Positions 54,315 to 63,589 are shown, counted from the stretch's first letter. The stretch: DNA of 64,000 nt from Microbacterium thalli (GCF_028737325.1 NZ_JAQZCH010000002.1:1116001-1180000), one strand, 5' to 3'. Numbers and translations: made by a program. The notes: a model not told the origin generated them from the letters alone.

Positions 54315-55196
54315 TCAGGCCGTCGCGCGCTCGGCGGCCTCGACGACGTTGGTCATCAGCAGGGCGACGGTCATCGGGCCGACGCCGCCGGGGTTCGGGG
54401 AGAGGAAGCCCGCCACCTCGGCGACATCCGGTGCGATGTCGCCGTAGACCTTCGACTTGCCGGTCTCGGGGTCGCTCTCGCGTGTGACGCCCACGTCGAG
54501 GACGGCGGCGCCGGGCTTGACGTCGGCGGCCGTGACGAGGTGCTTCACACCCGCCGCTCCGACGATGACGTCGGCCTCGCGCAGGTGCGCGCCGAGGTCG
54601 GCGGTGCCGGTGTGGGTCAGGGTCACCGTGGCGTTGATCTCGCGGCGGGTCAGCAGCAGGCCGATCGACCGGCCGATCGTGACGCCGCGGCCCACGACGA
54701 CGACGTTCTTGCCGGCGAGGTCGTAGCCGTTGCGCTGCAGCAGCTCGATGACGGCGCGCGGCGTGCAGGGCAGCGGCGTCGTGATCGGGTCGTTGACGTT
54801 GAGCACGAGGCGTCCGAGGTTGACGGGGTGCAGGCCGTCGGCATCCTTCGCGGGATCGATGCGCTCGAGGATGCGGTCGGTGTCGAGGTGCTTCGGCAGC
54901 GGCAGCTGCACGATGTAGCCGTGGCACGTCGGGTCGGCGTTGAGGCGGTCGATGACCTCCTCGACCTCGGCCTGCGTCGACTCGGCCGGCAGCTCGATCT
55001 GGATCGAGTTCATGCCGATCGCCTCGGACTCGCGGTGCTTCATCCCCACGTACAGCTGGGATGCCGGGTCGGCTCCCACCAGCACCGTCGCGATGCCGGG
55101 GGTCACGCCCTTCGCCGTCAACGCGGCGACGCGCTCGGCCAGTTCGGTCTTGATGGCAGCGGCGGTGGCCCGCCCGTCGAGCTTCTGCGCGGTCAT
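54315..55196 (-). CDS. folD: Methylenetetrahydrofolate dehydrogenase/cyclohydrolase
   Basis: This 293-residue bifunctional enzyme interconverts 5,10-methylene-THF and 10-formyl-THF. It has [29 protein letters not shown] with the catalytic Tyr and Lys, [63 protein letters not shown] and DVGVTRES. It lies 118 bases downstream of glyA and is probably transcribed with it, so the ZTP riboswitch would control both one-carbon genes. Confidence 0.96.
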   Translation of the reverse strand: MTAQKLDGRATAAAIKTELAERVAALTAKGVTPGIATVLVGADPASQLYVGMKHRESEAIGMNSIQIELPAESTQAEVEEVIDRLNADPTCHGYIVQLPLPKHLDTDRILERIDPAKDADGLHPVNLGRLVLNVNDPITTPLPCTPRAVIELLQRNGYDLAGKNVVVVGRGVTIGRSIGLLLTRREINATVTLTHTGTADLGAHLREADVIVGAAGVKHLVTAADVKPGAAVLDVGVTRESDPETGKSKVYGDIAPDVAEVAGFLSPNPGGVGPMTVALLMTNVVEAAERATA

Positions 55197-55314
55197 GTCG
55201 TTCTCCGTTCGAGGGGATCGCGGTCGCCGAGAACGCAGGGCTCTCGCGGGCACGCGCCGTTCGGGGTGCGTGCTCGCGGCGAGGGTGCGCGCTCGGCGAC
55301 CGGCGACGGCCGGG
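55197..55314 (-). other. Structured gap between glyA and folD
   Basis: The gap carries a 10-bp inverted repeat, 55222-55231 with 55292-55301 (GGTCGCCGAG and its complement), enclosing a GC-rich region that can fold further. It may modulate folD expression. No T-run or promoter is evident. Confidence 0.4.
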
Positions 55315-56589
55315 TTACTGCTGCAGGTCGGGGTAGAGCGGGAAGGCGTCGGCCAGCGTCGCGACACGGGCGCGCAGAGCCTCGAGGTCGGCGCCCGGCT
55401 GCAGCGCGAGGGCGATGATCTCGGCGACCTCGGTGAACTCGGCGTCGCCGAAACCGCGCGTGGCGAGAGCGGGCGTGCCGATGCGCAGACCCGAGGTGAC
55501 CATGGGCGGGCGCGGGTCGTTGGGAACCGCGTTGCGGTTGACCGTGATGTGGATCTCGTGCAGCAGGTCTTCGGCCTGCTTGCCGTCGAGCTCGGCGTCG
55601 CGCAGGTCGACCAGCACGAGGTGCACGTCGGTGCCGCCCGAGCGGACGGCGATGCCGGCATCCGCGACATCCTGCTGCGTCAGGCGCTCGGCGATGATCG
55701 ACGCGCCGCGGACGGTGCGCTCCTGGCGTTCCTTGAACTCGGGCGTCGCGGCGAGCTTGAACGCCGTCGCCTTGGCGGCGATGACGTGCATGAGCGGGCC
55801 GCCCTGCTGGCCGGGGAAGACCGCGGTGTTGATCTTCTTCGCCAGATCGGCGTCGTTGGTCAGGATGATGCCCGAGCGCGGGCCGCCGATGGTCTTGTGC
55901 ACCGTCGACGAGACGACGTGCGCGTGGGGCACCGGCGAGGGGTGCACGCCCGCGGCGACGAGGCCGGCGAAGTGCGCCATGTCGACCCACAGGTACGCGC
56001 CGACCTCGTCGGCGATCGCGCGGAACGCGGCGAAGTCGAGCTGGCGGGGGTAGGCCGACCAGCCGGCGATGATGACCTTCGGCTTGTGCTCGAGCGCGAG
56101 GCGGCGCACCTCGTCCATGTCGATGAGCGAGGTCTCGGCGTCGACGCCGTAGGCGACGATGTCGTACAGCCGGCCCGAGAAGTTGATCTTCATGCCGTGG
56201 GTGAGGTGACCACCGTGGTCGAGCGAGAGGCCGAGCAGCGTGTCGCCGGGACGGGCGATCGCGTGCAGCACCGCGGCGTTGGCGGTCGCACCCGAGTGGG
56301 GCTGGACGTTCGCGAACTCCGAGCCGAACAGCGCCTTCGCCCGCGAGATCGCCAGCTCTTCGGCGACGTCGACTTCCTCGCAGCCGCCGTAGTAGCGACG
56401 GCCGGGGTAGCCCTCGGCGTACTTGTTCGTGAGCACCGAGCCCTGCGACTGCAGCACCGAGACGGGCACGAAGTTCTCGGAGGCGATCATCTCGAGGTAA
56501 CCGCGCTGGCGGTCGAGCTCACGCTCGAGCACCTGGGCGATCTCGGGGTCGACCTCGGCGAGCGGGGCGTTGAAGTACGAATCGGTCAT
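55315..56589 (-). CDS. glyA: Serine hydroxymethyltransferase
   Basis: This 424-residue PLP enzyme converts serine and THF to glycine and methylene-THF. Motifs are [52 protein letters not shown] in the form [14 protein letters not shown], and [20 protein letters not shown]. The PLP-lysine region is [28 protein letters not shown] precedes the ATG. Its leader carries the ZTP riboswitch, consistent with control by purine and folate status. Confidence 0.97.
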   Translation of the reverse strand: MTDSYFNAPLAEVDPEIAQVLERELDRQRGYLEMIASENFVPVSVLQSQGSVLTNKYAEGYPGRRYYGGCEEVDVAEELAISRAKALFGSEFANVQPHSGATANAAVLHAIARPGDTLLGLSLDHGGHLTHGMKINFSGRLYDIVAYGVDAETSLIDMDEVRRLALEHKPKVIIAGWSAYPRQLDFAAFRAIADEVGAYLWVDMAHFAGLVAAGVHPSPVPHAHVVSSTVHKTIGGPRSGIILTNDADLAKKINTAVFPGQQGGPLMHVIAAKATAFKLAATPEFKERQERTVRGASIIAERLTQQDVADAGIAVRSGGTDVHLVLVDLRDAELDGKQAEDLLHEIHITVNRNAVPNDPRPPMVTSGLRIGTPALATRGFGDAEFTEVAEIIALALQPGADLEALRARVATLADAFPLYPDLQQ

Positions 56590-56641
56590 GACGATCTCCA
56601 GACGACGGCTTTCGGGACGGATTTCACAAGCAGAGAAGGTT

Positions 56642-56722
56642 CCGCATCGGCCCAGGCGTGCGGTCGAATGCCGTGTCGGTCGCTCCCCGGTGGTGGCCCA
56701 CCTCAACGCCAGTCGCGACGCG
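56642..56722 (-). ncRNA. ZTP/ZMP riboswitch (pfl motif)
   Basis: On the minus strand the conserved pfl blocks are present in order. GCGACTGGCG (56717-56708) is followed at once by a variable TTGAGG, then TGGGCCACCACCGGGGAGCG, then a linker, then CGCCTGGGC (56660-56652). These form the two aptamer halves that bind ZTP or ZMP, the signal for low 10-formyl-THF. It lies between a TATGCT -10 box and glyA, with folD next. No intrinsic terminator is evident, so control may be translational through the GGAGA ribosome binding site. Confidence 0.9.
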
Positions 56723-56726
56723 TCCG

Positions 56727-56732
56727 AGCATA
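56727..56732 (-). promoter_or_regulatory. -10 box of the glyA riboswitch transcript
   Basis: TATGCT on the minus strand predicts a transcript start near 56720, at the first base of the ZTP aptamer. Confidence 0.55.
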
Positions 56733-56748
56733 ACGGATGCCGCGCTGG

Positions 56749-56797
56749 TACGCTGGCCCGAATCAGTTTGTTAGGTTTCCTTACAGATGGGTACGCC
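56749..56797 (+). promoter_or_regulatory. Promoter and candidate operator of the hexosaminidase gene
   Basis: TACGCT (56749-56754) predicts a start near 56761. The leader holds TTAGG-TTT-CCTTA (56771-56783), an imperfect inverted repeat preceded by AGTTTG. Such GTTAGG...CCTAAC-like palindromes are, from memory, typical operators of ROK-family repressors in actinobacterial sugar loci. Its position over the transcript start suits a repressor. Confidence 0.45.
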
Positions 56798-58309
56798 ATG
56801 ACGACATTGCCGCTCGTGCCTCTGCCCGCCGCTGTCGGCGCCCCGGGTGGTCCGCCGTTCGTCTTGGACGCCGACGTCCGCATCGGCGGCGACGCGGTGG
56901 CCGCCGGGGTCCTGCGCCGCCTCGTCGCGACCCGCACGGGACTGCATCTCGGTCACGCCGACGACGGCGCCGCACCGGATGCCGCTCGCATCGCGCTCAC
57001 CGTCGACGGTTCCGGCCCCGCGGAGTCGTACCGGCTCGCGGTGCGGCATGACGGCATCGAGGTCCGCGCCGCCGACGCGGCCGGCCTCTTCTACGGCATC
57101 CAGACGCTCGGCCAGCTCGTCGCCGGATCCGCCACGGGCTGGACCGTGCCCGCGGCTGACATCGACGACGCTCCCCGCTTCGCCTACCGCGGCGTCATGC
57201 TCGACGTCGCCCGGCACTTCCACGATGTCGGGACCGTGACGGCGTTCCTCGAGCGCGCGGCGAGCCTGAAGTTCAACGTGCTGCATCTGCATCTGAGCGA
57301 CGACCAGGCCTGGCGGCTCGAGCTGCGCAGCCGGCCCGAGCTCACAGCCCGCACCGCGGCGAACGCTGTCGGCGGCGACCCGGGCGGTTTCTACACGCAG
57401 GACGACTACCGCCGGATTATCGACCACGCCGCGGCGCACCACGTGACGGTCGTGCCCGAGTTCGATATGCCCGGGCACACCCACGCGGTCGGGATCGCGT
57501 ACCCCGCGGTCGCCGCGGCCCCGGCGCTCGAGGAATGGGATAACGCGGGCGGCCCGACGCCCGTCGCCGGCGAGCCCTACACCGGCATCGGCGTCGGCTT
57601 CTCGTCGCTGCGAATCGGCGACGCGGCGACCGACGCTTTCGTTGCGGACGTCTTCACCGAGCTCGCGACCCTGACCCCCGGCCCGTACCTGCACTTCGGG
57701 GGCGACGAGGCGCACGGCACAGCCCCGGCCGACTTCGCCGCGTTCGTCGAGCGCACCTCGGCGCTGATCGCGCGCCTCGGCAAGACTCCGGTCGCCTGGC
57801 ACGAGGCCGGCGCGGCGGGCGGCCTCGCGCGCGGCACCGTCGGGCAGTACTGGAGCTTCGTCCGCCCCGCCGAGGGCGCCGCCGAGAAGACCCGCGCGTT
57901 CACGGCCGCCGGGGGACGCGTCATCCTCTCCCCCGCCGATGCCGTCTACCTCGACATGAAGCCCGACGAGACGGCCACGCTCGGCCTGACGTGGGCGAAC
58001 GGGCCGACGATCCTCGAGCGCGCCTACCGCTGGGAGCCCGCCGACGTCATCGATGGCCTGTCGGAGGACGACATCCTCGGAGTCGAGGCGCCGCTGTGGA
58101 CCGAGACCGTGCGCACGCTCGACGACATCGACGCCTTGATGTTCCCGCGCATCGCCGCCGCGGCCGAGGCGGCCTGGTCGCCGCGGTCGGGTGCTGCGCC
58201 GGGTCGCACGTGGGACTCGTTCCGCTCGCGTGTGGGCGGACTCGGCCCGCTGTGGACGACGCTCGACATCCGCTTCCCCGCTTCCCCGGAGGTCTCGTGG
58301 ACCCTGTGA
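56798..58309 (+). CDS. GH20 beta-N-acetylhexosaminidase
   Basis: This 503-residue glycoside hydrolase family 20 enzyme would remove terminal GlcNAc from chito-oligosaccharides. It has an N-terminal GH20b-like domain (about 1-125). The catalytic barrel starts at [21 protein letters not shown] and contains [29 protein letters not shown] and the catalytic Asp-Glu pair D303-E304 in [10 protein letters not shown]. The Trp-rich YWSFVRP and [13 protein letters not shown] follow. No signal peptide is visible, so it probably acts in the cytoplasm on imported sugars. The first ATG consistent with the family is 56798. Confidence 0.93.
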   Translation: MTTLPLVPLPAAVGAPGGPPFVLDADVRIGGDAVAAGVLRRLVATRTGLHLGHADDGAAPDAARIALTVDGSGPAESYRLAVRHDGIEVRAADAAGLFYGIQTLGQLVAGSATGWTVPAADIDDAPRFAYRGVMLDVARHFHDVGTVTAFLERAASLKFNVLHLHLSDDQAWRLELRSRPELTARTAANAVGGDPGGFYTQDDYRRIIDHAAAHHVTVVPEFDMPGHTHAVGIAYPAVAAAPALEEWDNAGGPTPVAGEPYTGIGVGFSSLRIGDAATDAFVADVFTELATLTPGPYLHFGGDEAHGTAPADFAAFVERTSALIARLGKTPVAWHEAGAAGGLARGTVGQYWSFVRPAEGAAEKTRAFTAAGGRVILSPADAVYLDMKPDETATLGLTWANGPTILERAYRWEPADVIDGLSEDDILGVEAPLWTETVRTLDDIDALMFPRIAAAAEAAWSPRSGAAPGRTWDSFRSRVGGLGPLWTTLDIRFPASPEVSWTL

Positions 58310-59451
58310 ACCACCTCGTCCACTCGGCCCGGCTCGTCGACGACGGGCACGAGATCGCCGACGCGTGGCTGCTCGTCCGGGACGGCCGTGTCGCCGAGCG
58401 CGGCACCGGTGACGGGTGGCGCGCCCACGTCACCGCGGCCGATGAGATCACGGATGCCGCCGCGGCGGCCGGCCCGCGCGCCGTGCTGGCCCCCGGGTTC
58501 GTCGACATCCACGGTCACGGTGGCGGCGGCGCCGCGTACGACGACGGTGCCGAGGCGATCCGCACCGCGCGGGCTCTGCATCGGGCGCACGGCACGACCC
58601 GCGCGGTCGTCTCGCTCGTCACCGCGTCGCTCGACGACCTCGCGCGCCGCGTGGCGATGATCGCCGACCTCATCGAGACGGACCCCGGCGTGCTCGGGTC
58701 GCATCTCGAGGGCCCGTTCCTCGATCCCGGCCACCACGGCGCGCATGATCCCGATCTGCTCGCCGCCCCGGCGCCCGACGCCGTCGGCCGCCTGCTCGAG
58801 GCCGGGCGCGGCACCGTGCGGCAGGTGACGATCGCCCCGGAGCTGCCGGGCGCGCTCGCGGCGATCGAGCGGATCACGACGGCGGGCGCGGCGGCCGCGG
58901 TCGGCCACACCGACGCCGACGCCGACGTCACCCGACGCGCCTTCGACGCCGGCGCCACGATCCTCACGCACGCCTTCAACGCGATGCCCGGGCTGCACCA
59001 CCGTGCACCCGGTCCCGTCGGCGCGGCCACCGGCGACCCCCGGGTCACGGTCGAGGTCATCGCCGACGGGGTGCACCTGCACCCCGACATCCTGCGGATC
59101 GTGTTCGCCGCAGCCCCCGGCCGCGTCGCGCTCGTGACCGACGCGATGGCGGCGGCCGGATCGGCCGACGGCGAGTACCTGCTCGGCGCGCTGCGCGTGC
59201 AGGTCGAGAACACCGTCGCCCGCCTGGCGGACGGCACGATTGCCGGCTCGACCCTGACCCAGGATGCCGCCTTGCGCACTGCGGTCGCCGCGGGCGTACC
59301 CCTGCCCGAGGCGGTCCGCGCGCTCACCGCGACGCCGGCGCGCGCGATCGGCCGCCCCGACCTGGGCTCGCTGCAGCCCGGCGCCCCCGCCGACGCCGTG
59401 CTGCTGGACGAGGCGCTGCGGGTGAGCCGGGTCTGGACCGGGCGAGCCTGA
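58297..59451 (+). CDS. nagA: N-acetylglucosamine-6-phosphate deacetylase
   Basis: This 384-residue amidohydrolase converts GlcNAc-6-P to GlcN-6-P and acetate. It has PGFVDIHGHGGGGAAYDDG, GSHLEGPFLDPGHHGAHDP with the metal-ligand Glu, VTIAPELPG, and AAAVGHTDADADVTRRAFDAGATILTHAFNAMPGLHHRAPG. LVTDAMAAAG carries the catalytic Asp. GGAGG (58288-58292) precedes the GTG at 58297. A second GTG at 58306 overlaps the hexosaminidase stop. No nagB is present in the window. Confidence 0.93.
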   Translation: MDPVNHLVHSARLVDDGHEIADAWLLVRDGRVAERGTGDGWRAHVTAADEITDAAAAAGPRAVLAPGFVDIHGHGGGGAAYDDGAEAIRTARALHRAHGTTRAVVSLVTASLDDLARRVAMIADLIETDPGVLGSHLEGPFLDPGHHGAHDPDLLAAPAPDAVGRLLEAGRGTVRQVTIAPELPGALAAIERITTAGAAAAVGHTDADADVTRRAFDAGATILTHAFNAMPGLHHRAPGPVGAATGDPRVTVEVIADGVHLHPDILRIVFAAAPGRVALVTDAMAAAGSADGEYLLGALRVQVENTVARLADGTIAGSTLTQDAALRTAVAAGVPLPEAVRALTATPARAIGRPDLGSLQPGAPADAVLLDEALRVSRVWTGRA

Positions 59452-59493
59452 CCGCCGCCGGGACGGCGCCGGCGGGCGCCTAGAATCGGAGTC

Positions 59494-59892
59494 ATGTCCG
59501 ATCTGCCGAACGTGCGTCCCGCTCAGCCCGAAGCGCCGCAGCAGGCGCCCGGCACGCGGCCCGCCCTGTCGGCGATCGAGCTGCTCGCCTTCGTCTGCCA
59601 GCTCTTCGCGTTCGTGACCTTCGCGATCTGGGGCTTCGCGGCCTGGGATTTCCCCGGCAACATCGTCGCCGGCATCGCCGCGCCGGTCGCCGCGATCCTG
59701 CTGTGGGCGCTGTTCGTCTCGCCGCGTGCCGTGTTCGTCGTGCACCCGTTCGTGCGGGCGCTCGTCGAGCTCCTCGTCTACGCCTCGGCCACCATCGCGT
59801 GGTGGAGCATGGGCCAGGCATGGATCGGCCTCGTCTTCGGGGTCGTCGCGGTGACCTTCGGCCTGCTCTCCGGACGCCGCCGCCTGGCATGA
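59494..59892 (+). CDS. YrdB/DUF2568-like membrane protein
   Basis: This 132-residue protein has a Pro/Gln-rich N-terminus and about four membrane segments. The pattern ALSAIELLAFVCQLFAFVTFAIWGF, then RALVELLVYASATIAWWSMGQAW, matches DUF2568 (YrdB) proteins of unknown function. TAGAAT (59481-59486) ends seven bases before the ATG. It overlaps the FAD oxidase gene by four bases. Confidence 0.8.
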   Translation: MSDLPNVRPAQPEAPQQAPGTRPALSAIELLAFVCQLFAFVTFAIWGFAAWDFPGNIVAGIAAPVAAILLWALFVSPRAVFVVHPFVRALVELLVYASATIAWWSMGQAWIGLVFGVVAVTFGLLSGRRRLA

Positions 59893-61256
59893 CCGATCCC
59901 GACGTCGTCGCGCGCCTCGTCGCCGAGCTCGGCGATCGCGTCGACGTGTCGGATGCCGCTCGCACGGCGGTCCGCGCCGACAAGTCGGGCCACGCGGCAT
60001 CCGGGTCTCCGCTCGCGGTCGTGACGGCCCGCTCGACGGCCGACGTGCAGGCGACGATGCGCATCGCATCCGAGACGGGCACCCCGGTCGTCCCGCGCGG
60101 AGCCGGCACGGGTCTGGCCGGCGGCGCCAACACCGGCGCCGGTGAGATCGCGCTGTCACTGCGAGCGATGGACCGCATCCTCGAGGTGCGCCCCGATGAC
60201 CTGATCGCCGTCGTCGAGCCGGGCATCCTCAACGCCGACCTCAACGCCGCCCTCGCCCCGCACGGCCTGTGGTGGGCGCCCGATCCCGCCAGCCGCGACA
60301 TCTCGACCGTCGGCGGCAACATCGCCACCGGCGCCGGCGGTCTGCTGTGCGCGAAGTACGGCGTCGTGCGCGACGCGGTGCTCGGCGTCGACCTGGTCCT
60401 GGCCGACGGGCGTCTGCTGCGCCTGGGGCATCGCACGGTGAAGGGGGTCACGGGGCTCGACCTGACGTCGCTCGTCATCGGCTCGGAGGGCGTCCTCGGC
60501 GTCGTCGTCGGCGCGACCCTCAAGCTGCGCCGGCTCGTTCCGGGCGACACCCGCACGATCGCCGCCACGTTCGGCGACGTCCGCGCGGCCGCCGTCGCGG
60601 CGTCGGCGGTGACCGCGGCCGGCGTGCAGCCGGCGATCATGGAGCTGATGGACGCGACCTCGCTCGCGGCGGCGCACCGGTTGCTCGGGCTGCCCGCGCC
60701 CACTCCCGGGGCTGCGCAGCTGACGGTGCAGACCGACGGCCCCGCGGCGCACGCGGAGGCCGAGGCGATCGTCGCCGTCCTCACCGAGGCCGGCGGCACG
60801 GTGCGTCTGGCGGCCGACGACGCCGAGGCGCAGCAGCTGTGGACGGTCCGCCGGTCGATGCACCCGGCGATGGAGACGCTCGGAACGACCCTCATCGAGG
60901 ACGTGTCGGTGCCGCGCAGCGCGCTGCCGGCCATGTTCGACGAGATCGCGCGGATCGAGCAGCGCTTCGGCCTGACGATCCCGACCGTCTGTCACGCGGG
61001 CGACGGCAACCTGCATCCCAACTTCGTCTTCGACGGCACCGAGGTGCCCGATCTCGTCTGGGATGCCGCCGAGGATCTCTTCCAGTCGGCGCTCCGTCTC
61101 GGCGGCACCCTGACGGGCGAGCACGGCGTCGGGGTGCTCAAGCGGCGGTGGCTGGCCGATGAGCTCGGCGAGGACCAGTGGGAGCTGCAGCGCCGGATCG
61201 CGCGCGTCTTCGATCCCGCCGGCATCCTGAACCCGGGAAAGGTGTTCGCCCCGTGA
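59889..61256 (+). CDS. FAD-linked oxidase (GlcD / D-lactate dehydrogenase type)
   Basis: This 455-residue flavoprotein oxidises a 2-hydroxy acid such as glycolate or D-lactate. The FAD_binding_4 domain has VVPRGAGTGLAGGANT, WWAPDPASRDISTVGGNIATGAGGLLCAKYG and GSEGVLGVVVGATLKL. The C-terminal FAD-oxidase domain has PTVCHAGDGNLHPNFVFD and GTLTGEHGVGVLKRRWL, ending in DPAGILNPGKVF. No partner Fe-S subunit is next to it. It lies inside the amino-sugar locus in coupled order with the YrdB-like and Nudix genes, without an obvious link to that pathway. Confidence 0.92.
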   Translation: MTDPDVVARLVAELGDRVDVSDAARTAVRADKSGHAASGSPLAVVTARSTADVQATMRIASETGTPVVPRGAGTGLAGGANTGAGEIALSLRAMDRILEVRPDDLIAVVEPGILNADLNAALAPHGLWWAPDPASRDISTVGGNIATGAGGLLCAKYGVVRDAVLGVDLVLADGRLLRLGHRTVKGVTGLDLTSLVIGSEGVLGVVVGATLKLRRLVPGDTRTIAATFGDVRAAAVAASAVTAAGVQPAIMELMDATSLAAAHRLLGLPAPTPGAAQLTVQTDGPAAHAEAEAIVAVLTEAGGTVRLAADDAEAQQLWTVRRSMHPAMETLGTTLIEDVSVPRSALPAMFDEIARIEQRFGLTIPTVCHAGDGNLHPNFVFDGTEVPDLVWDAAEDLFQSALRLGGTLTGEHGVGVLKRRWLADELGEDQWELQRRIARVFDPAGILNPGKVFAP

Positions 61257-61666
61257 CCGTTCCGGCGCAGCCGCGCATCGTCTACGTCAGCGCCGCGGTC
61301 GTGACCGACGGCTCGGGGCGCACGCTGCTCGTCCGCAAGCGGGGCACCGAGCGCTTCATGGCGCCCGGCGGCAAGCCCGAGCCGGGCGAGACCGCCGCGG
61401 AGGCTCTGGCACGCGAGCTGCACGAGGAACTCGGAGTCGACGTCGCGGCATCCGACCTGGACTACCTCGGACGATTCGAGTCCGAGGCGGCGAACGAGCC
61501 GGGCTTCCGGGTCGTCGCCGAGGCGTTCGCGGTCCGCCTCGATCCGTCAGGCGTCGAGGCGGCGGCCGAGATCGCCGAGGCCCGCTGGCTCACCGCCGAC
61601 GAGGCCGCTCAGCTGCCGCTTGCGCCACTGAGCACCGAGCACCTGCTGCCCCTCGCCTGGCGCTGA
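61253..61666 (+). CDS. Nudix hydrolase
   Basis: This 137-residue protein has the complete Nudix box GGKPEPGETAAEALARELHEELG (about 42-64), with the catalytic REhHEELG glutamates. It begins VYVSAAVVTDGSGRTLLVRKRG, typical of ADP-ribose or MutT-like housecleaning enzymes. The GTG overlaps the oxidase stop by four bases. The substrate is unknown. Confidence 0.9.
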   Translation: MTVPAQPRIVYVSAAVVTDGSGRTLLVRKRGTERFMAPGGKPEPGETAAEALARELHEELGVDVAASDLDYLGRFESEAANEPGFRVVAEAFAVRLDPSGVEAAAEIAEARWLTADEAAQLPLAPLSTEHLLPLAWR

Positions 61667-61674
61667 CGCAGCCA

Positions 61675-61696
61675 CGCGGTCGCTCGCGTCACCGCG
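61675..61696. terminator. Small hairpin between convergent genes
   Basis: CGCGGT (61675-61680) pairs with ACCGCG (61691-61696). It lies between the Nudix and ROK kinase genes, which converge. Confidence 0.35.
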
Positions 61697-61700
61697 CGGG

Positions 61701-62627
61701 TCAGCCCACCGCGGCGCGGCGTGCGGCGAGGTCGTGCGGTACGGCATCCGGGGTGAGGGCCGCCCCCAGCGCGCCCACGGCAGCCCCGGCCGGGACGAGC
61801 ACCGCGCGGTCGGCGAGGCGCAACGACCGCAGGAACGGCGAAGCGGCCGCCGACGCGGCGAGCGCGGTCCGTACGGGCGCCAGCAGCCGGTCGCCGAGTC
61901 CGGCCACACCCCCGCCGAGGACGACGGCGTCGACGTCGGTGGTCAGCACGAGCAGCTGCACGGCGCCCGCGACACCGCGCACGAGGTCCGCGCGCAGCGC
62001 GACAGCGCAGACGTCACCGCCGTCGGCGGCGTCGAAGACGTCGCGCACGGGCAGGTCGGCGGGGCGCCCCCATCGCTGCGCGACAGCGCCACCACCGGCG
62101 AGCGCCTCGATGCACCCGCGCTGGCCGCAGCGGCACGACGGTCCGGCCGGATCGATCGAGACGTGGCCGATCTCACCCGCTGCACCGCGGGCTCCGCGGC
62201 GGGGGCCGGCGGCGTCGACGATGCCGGCGGCGATCCCGGTCCCGAGGTTGAGGTACGCGAGCGACCCGAGCGCCGGCAGCAGGGCGCGCGCACCGACGGC
62301 CGCACAGCGCACGTCGTTGTCGATGGCGGGACGGATGCCGGTGCGCGCGGCGACCGCGGCGGCGAGATCGCTCCGTTCGATCCCCAGGTTCAGGGCGTGC
62401 TCGACGACACCGCTTCCCGGCAGGATCTGTCCGGGTACGCCGATCCCGACGCTGACGCTGCCGGCCGAAGCGGCGAGCTCGTCGATGACGACCGCGATCC
62501 CGTCGGCGACGGCATCCGGGCCCCAGCCGGTCGGGCGTCGGACGCTCGCGGTCTCGCGCCCCGTCTCGTCGACGGCGACACCCAGAATCTTGGTGCCGCC
62601 CACGTCGACGCCGATGCGCAGCGTCAT
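61701..62627 (-). CDS. ROK-family sugar kinase
   Basis: This 308-residue ROK kinase has the ATP motif LRIGVDVGGTKILGVAVDE and AGEIGHVSID with the catalytic-site Glu and His. The zinc motif is CRCGQRGCIEA, and AVVLGGGVAGLG lies in the C-terminal half. It has no DNA-binding domain, so it is a kinase, not a repressor. Its place at the end of a sugar ABC transporter operon, beside nagA and a hexosaminidase on the other strand, suggests N-acetylglucosamine as substrate. Glucose is the alternative. ATGA overlap couples it to the permease gene. Confidence 0.88.
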   Translation of the reverse strand: MTLRIGVDVGGTKILGVAVDETGRETASVRRPTGWGPDAVADGIAVVIDELAASAGSVSVGIGVPGQILPGSGVVEHALNLGIERSDLAAAVAARTGIRPAIDNDVRCAAVGARALLPALGSLAYLNLGTGIAAGIVDAAGPRRGARGAAGEIGHVSIDPAGPSCRCGQRGCIEALAGGGAVAQRWGRPADLPVRDVFDAADGGDVCAVALRADLVRGVAGAVQLLVLTTDVDAVVLGGGVAGLGDRLLAPVRTALAASAAASPFLRSLRLADRAVLVPAGAAVGALGAALTPDAVPHDLAARRAAVG

Positions 62628-63589
62628 CCCTTCACCGCGCCGGCCACGAGGCCGCCCGACATCCGCCCCTGCACGATCAGGAAGAAGATGACCACCGGGA
62701 TGGAGATGAGCGTCGAGGCGGCCATCACGGCGCCCCAGTTCGTCGCGGCGGTCGCCGACTGGAACGACAGCAGCCACGGCGGCAGCGTGAGGTTGTACCC
62801 CTTCATCAGCAGCAGAGCCATGGTGAATTCATTCCACGACTGGATGAACGCGAAGATGCCGGTCGCGACCAGGCCCGGCGCCAGCAGCGGGAAGGTCACC
62901 CGCCAGAAGGCCTGCGTACGGGTGCAGCCGTCGATCATCGCCGCCTCCTCGAGGTCGGCGGGAACGCCGGCGACGAAGCCGCGCAACGTCCAGATCGTGA
63001 ACGGGATGACGGCGGCGACGTAGACGATGCCGAGTCCGAGCAGGGTGTTCATCAGACGCCAGTCGTCGATCATCCCGTAGATCGTGAACATCATGGCCTC
63101 GCCGGGCACCATCTGCACGATCAGCACCGCGACGATGAACGAGCGGCGCCCGCGGAACCGGATCCGGGCGACGGCGATCGACGCGAAGAACGCGAACAGC
63201 AGCGTCACCACCAGCACGCCGACGGTCACGAGCGTCGACGACACCAGCCCGTGCACGAAGTCCGTCTGCCCGGGCGCCGCCTCGCGCGTCCACGCGGTCG
63301 CGTAGTTGCCGAGCGTGAAGTCGAACGGCAGGAAGCTCGGCGTCCGGCTGATGATGCTCTCGCCGCGCGTGAACGACATGTTCAGCATCCAGTACACCGG
63401 GAACACCGAGCAGACGAAGACGATCAGAGCCGCGAGGTTGAGCGCGGCGCGGGAGAACAGCCGTCGCCGCGGCGGCCGCCGGGCCGCGAGCGAGCGCGGG
63501 CGCGGACGCGGCAGCCGGCCGCCGTCGCCGACGACCTCTTCGACACCGACGGTGCCGAGCTGGACGGCCGGGGTGACCTGGGTGCTCAC
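62624..63589 (-). CDS. Carbohydrate ABC transporter permease (MalG type)
   Basis: This 321-residue inner-membrane permease has six membrane segments after an Arg/Pro-rich cytoplasmic N-terminus. The EAA loop is GVPADLEEAAMIDGCTRTQAFWRVTFPLLAPGLVATG, typical of MalG/NgcG proteins. GGAGGAGGAGCT precedes the GTG start, which overlaps the upstream permease stop (GTGA). With the neighbouring permease it would import GlcNAc or chitobiose. A binding-protein gene probably lies beyond the window. Confidence 0.92.
   Translation of the reverse strand: MSTQVTPAVQLGTVGVEEVVGDGGRLPRPRPRSLAARRPPRRRLFSRAALNLAALIVFVCSVFPVYWMLNMSFTRGESIISRTPSFLPFDFTLGNYATAWTREAAPGQTDFVHGLVSSTLVTVGVLVVTLLFAFFASIAVARIRFRGRRSFIVAVLIVQMVPGEAMMFTIYGMIDDWRLMNTLLGLGIVYVAAVIPFTIWTLRGFVAGVPADLEEAAMIDGCTRTQAFWRVTFPLLAPGLVATGIFAFIQSWNEFTMALLLMKGYNLTLPPWLLSFQSATAATNWGAVMAASTLISIPVVIFFLIVQGRMSGGLVAGAVKG

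Noticed and set aside
61701..62627. ROK protein as the repressor of the GlcNAc locus
   Set aside because: It begins directly with the ATP-binding DVGGTK motif and has no N-terminal winged helix, so it is a kinase.
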